The position numbers and the translations under genes were made by a program. A DNA stretch of 30,244 nucleotides from a virus. Below the pieces are notes generated by a model. The model was given only the letters and a program-made list of their open reading frames with translations. It was not told where the DNA came from and made no database searches. This document shows, in pieces, positions 6,718 to 12,382 of the stretch (positions are counted from its first letter, which is position 1; each line of letters starts with the position of its first letter). The DNA lies in IMG/VR virus record IMGVR_UViG_3300043409_000979, positions 1-30,244 of that record; one strand, given 5' to 3'.

Positions 6718-6866
6718 GCTTTTGGCTTACAGCGCTCGCGCAAAGCCCGTGACTTTGCTGCTCGGGCTGCTCGGGCTGCTTTTTTTTGATCCCTGCTTTT
6801 TGGTTCTCTAACCAGTTTATGGTTTCTAAATGGAACTACAGAGTCCCGCAGTTCTATGGTCCTCAT
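6714..6866 (-). CDS. very small basic protein
   Basis: A 50-residue ORF with a highly basic, alanine/arginine-rich C-terminal half (KKAARAARAAKSRALRERCK). Part of it is encoded by a short nine-base tandem repeat (GCTGCTCGG on the plus strand, about 6760-6778). Its start shares ATGA with the stop of the nuclease gene and its stop shares ATGA with the next start, so it fills what would otherwise be an unusual gap. It probably binds nucleic acid. No family recognised. Confidence 0.65.
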   Translation of the reverse strand: MRTIELRDSVVPFRNHKLVREPKSRDQKKAARAARAAKSRALRERCKPKA

Positions 6867-7852
6867 TTTGCAGCAACAAGTGGAGCCTGCCCAATCTTCC
6901 GCTGCACGATTTCATCCGGCAGTACCACACCCGCAGCACTCCAGAGTGCTTGAGCTTTTTTAAGGCTCATCGAGCCCTGCGCCCGGATCGCGTCGCCTGC
7001 ACCAATCACGCCGTTGCTGACAGCCTGGGCGAGGTGCTCGGCCTCGATGTACTCGGATGCCCTAGGCTTTTGCAGCCTCCACCCATGCACCTTGACTCCA
7101 GCTTCCAAGAGCCCGCGCGCCTTCTCTTTTGCGGCGTCGCGAAAGTCGTCCAGCGTTGAGCAGGCTGCCAGAAACTGCCCGAGCCTGTCAGGATCGTTGA
7201 GCAACGCCAGAAACCCCTCGTCCTGCACGGTTGGCGCGAGCCCCGCCACTGTCACCAGTGCGCTGTCTTTGCTGGCAACGCGAGCGGGACAGGTCAGCGA
7301 CTTTGCACACCAGCCGCAGTAGTCGTTTTCCTTTGGCGCGGTCCCGACGTTGGCAAGAATCCCACGAACTAGGTCGCTGGCAGACTTGTAGGTCCAGTGG
7401 TGAGTGACCAGTTTGCGCTGGTCGCAAAACAACAGGTGCGTGCTCCACTCCTGCTCGAATCTCATTTGCATGAGCCCCAGCGCGTAGGCTGCCATCTGTG
7501 CGCTGTAGTCGTAGATCTGCCCGCTCTTGAGATCCATAGACCAATTGGCCCGAGTTGCCACGCCGTCTACGGTGCCAGTGTGCTCTAGCCCCGCCGTCTG
7601 CACCCGACAATCTGCGTCCGCTGTCAGGAGCCCGTCTGCACCGCCACCAAGTTGGATGCACTGGCCGAGTGCCCAGCTAATGGCGGCGGCGTCCTCGTCG
7701 TTAAGGTCCCGCGGGATCTCGCCGGTTGTCCAGGCGTCGCGGAATACGCGGTCAAGCATGGTGCCGCGTTCGGCTGCCGGGCTGCTGCCTGGTGAGCCTT
7801 CGTACTGGCCGCAGAGGGCCAGCTTCGGAAGTGATGAGTGTCTGATTTTCAT
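6863..7852 (-). CDS. PD-(D/E)XK exonuclease with probable Fe-S cluster (DUF2800-like)
   Basis: A 329-residue protein. The PD-(D/E)XK core shows GTVDGVAT (Asp96), SMDLKSG (Asp107, Lys109) and YSAQMAAYALG (Gln119, motif IV), as in RecB/Cas4/DUF2800 nucleases. Four cysteines, Cys14 and then Cys179, Cys182 and Cys188 (CGWCAKSLTC), match the split Cys arrangement that holds a 4Fe-4S cluster in Cas4 and AddB. With RecT it would act as the end-resecting partner, replacing lambda Exo/RecE. The start overlaps the zinc-ribbon gene by ATGA. Polarity is unknown. Confidence 0.8.
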   Translation of the reverse strand: MKIRHSSLPKLALCGQYEGSPGSSPAAERGTMLDRVFRDAWTTGEIPRDLNDEDAAAISWALGQCIQLGGGADGLLTADADCRVQTAGLEHTGTVDGVATRANWSMDLKSGQIYDYSAQMAAYALGLMQMRFEQEWSTHLLFCDQRKLVTHHWTYKSASDLVRGILANVGTAPKENDYCGWCAKSLTCPARVASKDSALVTVAGLAPTVQDEGFLALLNDPDRLGQFLAACSTLDDFRDAAKEKARGLLEAGVKVHGWRLQKPRASEYIEAEHLAQAVSNGVIGAGDAIRAQGSMSLKKAQALWSAAGVVLPDEIVQRKIGQAPLVAAK

Positions 7853-8415
7853 TTGGTTTTTTTGTGTGTTGCGTAAAATCTAGCGTTGCGCGTTTTGCGA
7901 TAAGTTGCCGAGCACTGCGCGCTGCACGTTTTTGCAACCGCGCTGCCTATTCGCTTTTTTGAAATTGAGCCATGGCACACAACGCAACAAGCCACCTTGT
8001 GTTTATAATTGAGCACTTGCAGCAGTTGACTGCACTCCGTAGAGCAGCCGACTTTTTTCTTGTCAACTGAGCGAAACTGTTTGCCACAGTTCCCGCACTC
8101 GAGCATTGGCGTGCGGCACGTCGGGCACTTGGTCAGCGTGCGTTTGTGCCGCTCAAAACTGAGCCCGCACTCGTCACAAGCACTTGTCATCCACTCTGCC
8201 AGAGGGCCGCGCTTAATGATTGGCACTGGCACTAGGCCAGCGGGGTCGGGCCGTTTGATAAGCCCCCTGCGAATGGCGCTTGCCACCAGTGCCGGCAGCT
8301 CGGCCAGCTCCGACTTGATAGTCTCCTTGGCTAGACTGCCCAGTTGTGAGGTGTAGCTCTTTTGGTGCCGGTGCGGTGCCGAGTAATACGGCGCCCCGTT
8401 CATTGTGCCGCTCAT
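7849..8415 (-). CDS. multi-zinc-ribbon protein
   Basis: A 188-residue protein with an unstructured N-terminus and a C-terminal half rich in CxxC pairs: CDECG, CPTC, CGNC, a CSTEC, CVVC and CSAQC. These suggest two or three zinc ribbons. It ends in basic residues (ATHKKTK). It is probably a nucleic-acid-binding protein in the early operon, coupled by ATGA overlaps on both sides. No specific family can be named. Confidence 0.65.
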   Translation of the reverse strand: MSGTMNGAPYYSAPHRHQKSYTSQLGSLAKETIKSELAELPALVASAIRRGLIKRPDPAGLVPVPIIKRGPLAEWMTSACDECGLSFERHKRTLTKCPTCRTPMLECGNCGKQFRSVDKKKVGCSTECSQLLQVLNYKHKVACCVVCHGSISKKRIGSAVAKTCSAQCSATYRKTRNARFYATHKKTK

Positions 8416-8618
8416 CGTGAGTAGCGGTCGAGTGCCCAGAGATTGATGACGGTCAGCCCGACTAGCGTCAGGGACTCCACCAAGTCGCGGGATCCTGCCA
8501 GCGCTAGGATGTCCACCAGCAGGAGCCCGCCAAATCCGGCGAGATACCAGGCTGTCCGTTTGGGGCGGTTAGGCGGGGTCGGCCCTTGGTAGGGGCGAGA
8601 GTAGTGTGAAGTGGACAT
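8412..8618 (-). CDS. small membrane protein
   Basis: A 68-residue protein starting MSTSHYSRPYQGP. A proline-rich N-terminus with RPKR is followed by two hydrophobic segments (WYLAGFGGLLLVDILALA and SLTLVGLTVINLWAL). It is predicted to be a two-pass inner membrane protein with an Nin/Cin topology. The Met at 8618 was chosen over a longer, low-complexity extension that overlaps the upstream gene. Role unknown; superinfection exclusion is one possibility for small early membrane proteins. Confidence 0.6.
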   Translation of the reverse strand: MSTSHYSRPYQGPTPPNRPKRTAWYLAGFGGLLLVDILALAGSRDLVESLTLVGLTVINLWALDRYSR

Positions 8619-8623
8619 GGCGA

Positions 8624-8857
8624 TTAGCGGGCGGCAACGGTGAGTATGACGGTGCGGCCTGTGCCGTCCTTGCGAAAGCTGCGAGCCTGGCGCTCTGCGT
8701 CGCGCTTGTTGCCGTATTCCCACGTCATCGGGCGCTTGTAGAGTTCCAGCGCCTTGCGAATCGGAAATCCCGTGCGCAGCTGAAATCCAAGGAGGTGCTT
8801 GGCAAGCTGCGGCAGTGCGGGGATGGTTTTGTAAACGGAAACGGTGTAGGTGTTCAT
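8624..8857 (-). CDS. small hypothetical protein
   Basis: A 77-residue protein starting MNTYTVSVYKTIPALPQL, with basic residues and the ending GRTVILTVAAR. The beta-helix-beta pattern (RDAERQARSFRKDGTGRTVILTV) looks compact. Its leader is AC-rich (AACCAAAAAACCCAA) with no Shine-Dalgarno sequence, and the three-hairpin cluster lies just upstream. No family recognised. Confidence 0.6.
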   Translation of the reverse strand: MNTYTVSVYKTIPALPQLAKHLLGFQLRTGFPIRKALELYKRPMTWEYGNKRDAERQARSFRKDGTGRTVILTVAAR

Positions 8858-8884
8858 TTGGGTTTTTTGGTTTGTTGTCTCACT

Positions 8885-8934
8885 CTGACGGCCTCGTCAG
8901 CACCCGCCTTACGGGTGGACGCCCCCTCGGGCGT
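8885..8934. repeat. three abutting perfect hairpins
   Basis: On the plus strand: CTGACG-GCCT-CGTCAG (8885-8900), CACCCG-CCTTA-CGGGTG (8901-8917) and ACGCCC-CCTC-GGGCGT (8919-8934). Each has a perfect 6-bp stem and a 4-5 base loop, and they are separated by zero and one base. This occupies most of an 83-base gap. No long T-run follows on the minus strand (three T follow on the plus strand), so ordinary leftward termination is not supported. It may be an mRNA-stabilising structure, a protein-binding site or a small structured RNA. Confidence 0.6.
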
Positions 8935-8940
8935 TTCGGC

Positions 8941-9120
8941 CTAGGCTTTGCGGATGCTATAATCAATTCCTTCCAAGCCACCGTTTTCAATAAGGTGCTG
9001 GCGAGCCAACTTCTTTGCTTCCTCAGCAGAGTTGGCAACCACAGTGAATGTGCCGCTGCCGGAATAAGCAGAGTAGCGGCAGGAGTAGGAGCAGATGAAG
9101 GATGCGGTGTTTGTTGTCAT
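8941..9120 (-). CDS. small hypothetical protein, probably from leaderless mRNA
   Basis: A 59-residue ORF starting MTTNTASFICSYSCRYSAYS, then FTVVANSAEEAKKLARQHL and ending SIRKA. The middle looks like the beta-strand and helix of small phage proteins with an AxSAEEAxxLA motif. No Shine-Dalgarno sequence is present. Instead a TAAGAT box lies seven bases before the ATG, which suggests transcription starts at the start codon. The gene ends seven bases before the hairpin cluster. Confidence 0.65.
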   Translation of the reverse strand: MTTNTASFICSYSCRYSAYSGSGTFTVVANSAEEAKKLARQHLIENGGLEGIDYSIRKA

Positions 9121-9127
9121 GTCGCCT

Positions 9128-9159
9128 ATCTTAGCCAGCCAACCCCGCTTGGCTAGCTA
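9128..9159 (-). promoter_or_regulatory. probable promoter -10 and palindrome (operator) element
   Basis: A -10-like TAAGAT (9128-9133) lies seven bases before the ATG at 9120. A large inverted repeat overlaps it: arms 9132-9142 and 9149-9159 match at 10 of 11 positions. The core CCAAGCGGGGTTGG is nearly the same as the palindrome in the promoter at 10426-10453, and the downstream bases (GGCTAAGAT versus GGCTAGGAT) also agree. No good -35 is visible, so activation or weak activity is likely. Confidence 0.5.
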
Positions 9160-9164
9160 TTTTA

Positions 9165-9479
9165 TCAGTTATTTTTTGCCCTGCGTAACCTATTGAGCTC
9201 GCTAGACTTAGGACGCGATTTGCTGGCATTTTGACGCGCTGCTGCTGTTTTTCTTTCACTCCTTACCTTGCCTCCAAGGCTGGCAATACGACGACAATGC
9301 TCGGCAAGCGTAACAGGATGTTCTGGATCTTCTTTTGGTCTTTCTATAACTGGCTTCTTCTTAACAGGCGCTGGAAAAACATGCATCTCTTCTGATGGCT
9401 CGTCGGGAAACTTAACCAGTCCCTTTTTGAAGGCATCCATCATCAATCTCCGAAACTCTCTAGCGTCAGCGGTTTTCAT
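9165..9479 (-). CDS. small basic protein
   Basis: A 104-residue protein starting MKTADAREFRRLMMDAFKKG, with a charged proline-containing middle and a basic C-terminus containing IASLGGKVRSERKTAAARQN. The GGK.R....AAARQNA pattern is common in small phage proteins that probably bind nucleic acid. An earlier Met in frame exists at 9503, overlapping the previous gene. The gene is a little AT-richer than its neighbours. Function unknown. Confidence 0.6.
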   Translation of the reverse strand: MKTADAREFRRLMMDAFKKGLVKFPDEPSEEMHVFPAPVKKKPVIERPKEDPEHPVTLAEHCRRIASLGGKVRSERKTAAARQNASKSRPKSSELNRLRRAKNN

Positions 9480-9484
9480 GTTTA

Positions 9485-9745
9485 TTAAGTGCTTGAGATA
9501 CAACTGGATCCAGTCTGTGCAGGCTGAATGCGGTTGATCTCACGCTCGATGTACCAGATCGCTTTGCGCAAATCCTGCACGGCGTCGCCTTTGTTGCCTG
9601 CCCTCCATAAGTATTTGATGGCGTTGCCGATGCAAAAATTAAAGTGCTCGGCCACTTGGATGCACTCCACGCCCGATGGGTGAGAAGTGTAGTGCTGCGG
9701 ATGGTTTACCGCTGACCATTCAGCGTGATGTTCGTGTGGACTCAT
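9485..9745 (-). CDS. DUF3310 protein
   Basis: An 86-residue protein with the DUF3310 pattern NHPQHYTSHPSGVECIQVAE followed by FCIGNAIKYLWRAGNKG and a C-terminal DLRKAIWYIEREI helix. Members are common in phages, often annotated as nucleotide kinase-like, but the fold is small and no kinase motif is visible here. The start at 9745 shares ATGA with the DpdA-like gene stop. The family call is firm; the function is not known. Confidence 0.85.
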   Translation of the reverse strand: MSPHEHHAEWSAVNHPQHYTSHPSGVECIQVAEHFNFCIGNAIKYLWRAGNKGDAVQDLRKAIWYIEREINRIQPAQTGSSCISST

Positions 9746-10419
9746 AAAAACGTAAGTTGCTGTTTGTCTGGTTGTTTGCAAACGTAATCGGAAAGCATCG
9801 ACTGCACGGGAATTGGGGTTTGACGCGCCCAAAGTTCCAGCCCTCTGGTTTGCGTCCTATCGCCTCGGTTCCAGCCAGTGCCGTCACAAGACTCAACTCC
9901 GAGCTGGTCCAAATAAGCCAGTTTTTGCGGAGAGTTGACGCGCAAGACGTGTACGCGCGGAAATGATTTTGCCCACATTTCAACGGTCGCCCACTTCCAC
10001 TCCGTTGTTCCTCCCACGCAAATCACATCTGGATTGATGTCTTTCGCCTGCGCAACGCTCATTCCATCTTGCACTGCCAGAGCTTTTGCAAACGGCACTT
10101 CCTTCTTGAACTGATACCAACGCTCAATGGTGCGAGCACCACAGCCGATCCAATCTGGAACGATTGCCCACCGTGGTTGTTGAGCCTGTGCCTGTGCCCA
10201 GCGGATCATTTTGCGCCACGCCTCCACGTCCCACAGATCCTCGCGCCACACGTTGTCGTCCTGATCCCACGCGGAAAAAGCACCGTTGTCGAGTGCATAC
10301 GGAAACCACGGCCACGGACCACGTTGCGCGCCAGGTGAAAACAAATGCCCAATGCGCCCCGTCTCTCTAGCAATACAGTGCCAAAACCATCCTGTGGCGT
10401 TTGCGGGCATGACAATCAT
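9742..10419 (-). CDS. dpdA: DpdA-like 7-deazaguanine DNA transglycosylase
   Basis: A 225-residue TGT-like protein with the phage DpdA motif set: YALDNGAFSAW (41-51), AIVPDW (85-90), LAVQDGM (114-120), VGGTTEWKW (135-143), VHVLRVN (156-162) and SCDGTGW (177-183). DpdA enzymes replace guanine in DNA with 7-deazaguanines such as preQ0 or derivatives, protecting phage DNA from restriction. No folE, queD, queE or queC gene is present here, so the substrate would come from the host or from genes outside the window. The first Met (10419) sits six bases after the -10 box, implying a leaderless message; Met4 is the alternative start. Substrate and target (DNA versus tRNA) are inferred. Confidence 0.8.
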   Translation of the reverse strand: MIVMPANATGWFWHCIARETGRIGHLFSPGAQRGPWPWFPYALDNGAFSAWDQDDNVWREDLWDVEAWRKMIRWAQAQAQQPRWAIVPDWIGCGARTIERWYQFKKEVPFAKALAVQDGMSVAQAKDINPDVICVGGTTEWKWATVEMWAKSFPRVHVLRVNSPQKLAYLDQLGVESCDGTGWNRGDRTQTRGLELWARQTPIPVQSMLSDYVCKQPDKQQLTFL

Positions 10420-10425
10420 CCCCCC

Positions 10426-10453
10426 ATCCTAGCCAAGCCCGCTTGGTTGTCAA
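10426..10453 (-). promoter_or_regulatory. sigma70-type early promoter with palindromic spacer
   Basis: The minus strand has a perfect -35 TTGACA (10448-10453), a 16-base spacer and the -10 TAGGAT (10426-10431). The spacer is almost filled by the perfect palindrome CCAAGC-GG-GCTTGG (10433-10446), a likely operator. The start codon of the DpdA-like gene follows six bases after the -10, so the transcript should be leaderless or nearly so. This is the natural start of the leftward early operon. Confidence 0.65.
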
Positions 10454-10477
10454 ATTAGCGTCGCAAGTGCCTTTGTT

Positions 10478-10516
10478 TCATGAGGTAACATGAGCCCCGT
10501 CGCAGGCTCTCCCTGC
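10478..10516. repeat. inverted repeats upstream of the early promoter
   Basis: TCATG-AGGTAA-CATGA lies at about 10478-10493 and a CGCAGG/CCTGCG hairpin at about 10500-10516. Both are in the 147-base gap between the endolysin and the early promoter. No T-run follows the hairpin in the minus direction, so the end of the late transcript is not clearly marked. The first repeat could be a regulator site. Confidence 0.35.
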
Positions 10517-10566
10517 GCACCATGCGGCAGTTGCGGGGATCGTGGCGCGCCATCCCAACGCCTACG

Positions 10567-11169
10567 CTACTCCCCAGCCGGAATTAGTCCACCTTGGAAT
10601 AACTCGGCCTCCTCTTGCCTCCTGCGCCTAAGTCCCTTGCTGTTAGGCCACAGCCGCACCATCTCGCGGAACTGGTTGGGAATCTCTTTGAGATTGCCCG
10701 TTTTGAGCAGCGCCTGGATGTTTGCCATCTCCCGCCTGCGCTCGCCTGTCAGGCTTGCGCCACGATTAAACACCAAGCTAACCAGCGCCGCAGTGCAGTC
10801 CCCGGGCAGCTCCTCTGCCTGCGGGTAGATTCTAAGCGTCCGCAGATACCAGGTCGGCAGCGTCGTCGCCTCAAATACGGCCAGCGCCGCCGCCCACGGG
10901 ATCGTAAGGTGGCGGACGTAGGGCAACACCGTCTGCGCAGCCTCGCCAGTCCTGCCAGAGACGCCGACAAGCGCGGCCAGCGTCGAGGCTGGCAAGTGCG
11001 GCGCCCACGCCCTAGTTGTCTCGGTCGCGGGAGTCATGCCGAGATCCCAGCCGATGCCGATGGTAACGCCGCTGCTCTCACCAGGCCATTCTGGGTTAGG
11101 GTCGTACTCGGCCTGCCCGCCAGTCTCCCAAGCAATGATTGATTTGATGCCGCGTGCACTAAGATTCAT
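10567..11169 (-). CDS. endolysin, muramidase-like
   Basis: A 200-residue protein. N-terminal AWETGG with Glu15 as the likely catalytic residue, then SGVTIGIGWDLG (33-44), resembles phage lysozymes of the GH24/pesticin-like type. The C-terminal half has SLVFNRGASL and an IPNQFREMVRLW segment, as in related endolysins. It degrades peptidoglycan at the end of infection. The Met at 11169 has an excellent GAGGAGG upstream. The start overlaps the previous gene by 11 bases. No signal peptide is visible, so export depends on the holin. Confidence 0.8.
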   Translation of the reverse strand: MNLSARGIKSIIAWETGGQAEYDPNPEWPGESSGVTIGIGWDLGMTPATETTRAWAPHLPASTLAALVGVSGRTGEAAQTVLPYVRHLTIPWAAALAVFEATTLPTWYLRTLRIYPQAEELPGDCTAALVSLVFNRGASLTGERRREMANIQALLKTGNLKEIPNQFREMVRLWPNSKGLRRRRQEEAELFQGGLIPAGE

Positions 11170-11383
11170 CTTCGTCGTCCTCCTCAATTAGTTCGGCTTC
11201 CGTCGGGTGCTCGGACCAGCGCATCGCCTGGTACATCCGTGCGTAAAGGCTGCCACTGCCCGCCTCAAAAGTCTGGTAAGTGTCTGAGTCTGAGTCGTGA
11301 GCCAGTATCTGCACGCAATCAAAATGCTCGCCTAGGTCAGCGGCCACGCGTTTTAGGTGCGACTGTTTCTCGTCGATTGTCAT
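11159..11383 (-). CDS. small acidic protein in lysis cassette
   Basis: A 74-residue protein starting MTIDEKQSHLKRVAADLGEH and ending in a run of acidic residues (EEDDEDES). The predicted fold is alpha/beta with a central FDCVQILA strand. Coupled to the small membrane gene upstream by ATGA. Its acidic tail-coding DNA supplies the GAGGAGG that serves the endolysin start. Function unknown. Confidence 0.65.
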   Translation of the reverse strand: MTIDEKQSHLKRVAADLGEHFDCVQILAHDSDSDTYQTFEAGSGSLYARMYQAMRWSEHPTEAELIEEDDEDES

Positions 11384-11607
11384 TTTTTCAAAGCGCGTAT
11401 CGTCTCCACGATTTTCAGCGCCGTAAAAATGCCAGCTAGCAAACATCCGGCCACCCGGATCCACTGCTCGACCTCGCTCAACGAGAGCGCTAGTGCGCTG
11501 ACGTTTGCCAGATTAACGGTCGCGAGGTCGAGCAGATGGCGATTAGACACGGGCAAGGAAAGTTGTGCCTGGTCCTGGTACAGTTGGGAGTCGTCCGGAG
11601 GCGTCAT
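11380..11607 (-). CDS. small single-pass membrane protein of lysis cassette
   Basis: A 75-residue protein. The N-terminal half is soluble and probably helical, followed by one hydrophobic segment (RVAGCLLAGIFTALKIV) and a basic end (ETIRALKK). It lies between holin and endolysin, where an accessory holin, antiholin or spanin-like protein is expected. No proper spanin signature or lipobox is visible. Coupled to the acidic gene by ATGA. Confidence 0.6.
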   Translation of the reverse strand: MTPPDDSQLYQDQAQLSLPVSNRHLLDLATVNLANVSALALSLSEVEQWIRVAGCLLAGIFTALKIVETIRALKK

Positions 11608-11776
11608 AAATTCCAGAGTAAGGCATGATTTTATCGGCGGGAAGCCCCACGCCGTCAGTGCTAGCTGGCGGGAGGACTCTTTTTGCGACCGATAGAACTA
11701 CGAGTCCGGCGGGCGGGGTTGCGCCGAGGTAACGCGCTTGCATTGCTGGTATCGTCGAGACGGGGAGCACGGTCAT
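11543..11776 (-). CDS. candidate overlapping small protein
   Basis: A 77-residue ORF starting MTVLPVSTIPAMQARYLG and ending GPGTTFLARV. It overlaps the 79-residue gene before it and the start of the 75-residue gene after it, each in another frame. The amino-acid composition is protein-like (KIMPYSGIYDASGRLP), and it fills a 53-base gap that is otherwise unusual in this tightly packed region. No strong Shine-Dalgarno sequence is seen. It could still be a shadow of its neighbours. Confidence 0.45.
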   Translation of the reverse strand: MTVLPVSTIPAMQARYLGATPPAGLVVLSVAKRVLPPASTDGVGLPADKIMPYSGIYDASGRLPTVPGPGTTFLARV

Positions 11777-11900
11777 AAATTTGTTTTCCAAAAAAGCCCA
11801 CAGCAACGCCAGCGATCCCCGCCACCAACGCCCAGGTGCCAGGGGCAATGGATGATGCGATAGCGAGTAACATGGAGAGGTTGCCGGGGGTGATGGTCAT
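11661..11900 (-). CDS. small membrane protein, possible second holin
   Basis: A 79-residue protein starting MTITPGNLSMLLAIASSI, with one long hydrophobic region (about 9-36, ending GVAVGFFGKQIYDR) and a basic proline/arginine-rich tail. The layout fits a small holin-like or regulatory membrane protein. The start at 11900 shares ATGA with the stop of the three-TM holin; longer readings overlap it. Function is inferred from position and hydrophobicity only. Confidence 0.6.
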   Translation of the reverse strand: MTITPGNLSMLLAIASSIAPGTWALVAGIAGVAVGFFGKQIYDRAPRLDDTSNASALPRRNPARRTRSSIGRKKSPPAS

Positions 11901-12382
11901 TTCTTTTCGCCTCCCTGCGGGAAGTGTGACGCCCCGTAGTAAAAAGCCACAATAGACCCCCATGCGGTTGTCAGTGAGCCCAGCAGCAGCGTCAGCCCCT
12001 CGGAGTTGCCGAGTTCCAGCCGGTGACTCATCAACCCCATTAGGATCGCGAAATAGCCAACGGTGACGCTGCACGCCAGTGCGGAAGGAACCCAGCTGCC
12101 GGTGTTCGTCTGCATCGCCCTAGCGCTTGCCCGGTCTTCTGCGGCCAGTTTCTCGGCGTCGATCCCAAGTTCCGCCATACGGGTCTTGAGCTGCATGTCG
12201 GCAGCCTGCAATGCGGCAATCTGCTCCGCGGTGAGGTTGCCCGAGGTAAGTGCCCGCTGCACTTTGTCCGTAGTCGCCTCGCTCATCCCAAGCGCCTTTC
12301 CAACAGCCTCCACCGCTGCCCCGGCTAACGGTGAGCCGAGACAGCTTGCGATGGTGGGAAGAAGTTTGGCGAGGAAGGACAT
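11897..12382 (-). CDS. holin of the 3-TM (GTA_holin-like) family
   Basis: A 161-residue protein. The N-terminal part (SPLAGAAVEAVGKALG, then a KVQRAL..GNLTAEQIAALQAAD helix and AAEDRASARAM) and the C-terminal segments (WVPSALACSVTVGYFAILMG, LLLGSLTTAWGSIVAFYYG) match the three-TM holin family found in many phages and gene-transfer agents. It would permeabilise the inner membrane to release the endolysin. It overlaps the fibre gene upstream by one base (TAATG). Confidence 0.85.
   Translation of the reverse strand: MSFLAKLLPTIASCLGSPLAGAAVEAVGKALGMSEATTDKVQRALTSGNLTAEQIAALQAADMQLKTRMAELGIDAEKLAAEDRASARAMQTNTGSWVPSALACSVTVGYFAILMGLMSHRLELGNSEGLTLLLGSLTTAWGSIVAFYYGASHFPQGGEKK

Noticed and set aside
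8885-8934. tRNA gene at the three-hairpin cluster
   Set aside because: The three stems abut, but no acceptor stem, T-loop or anticodon arrangement is present.
10500-10516. Terminator of the late operon after the endolysin
   Set aside because: A 6-bp hairpin is present but no T-run follows on the minus strand.
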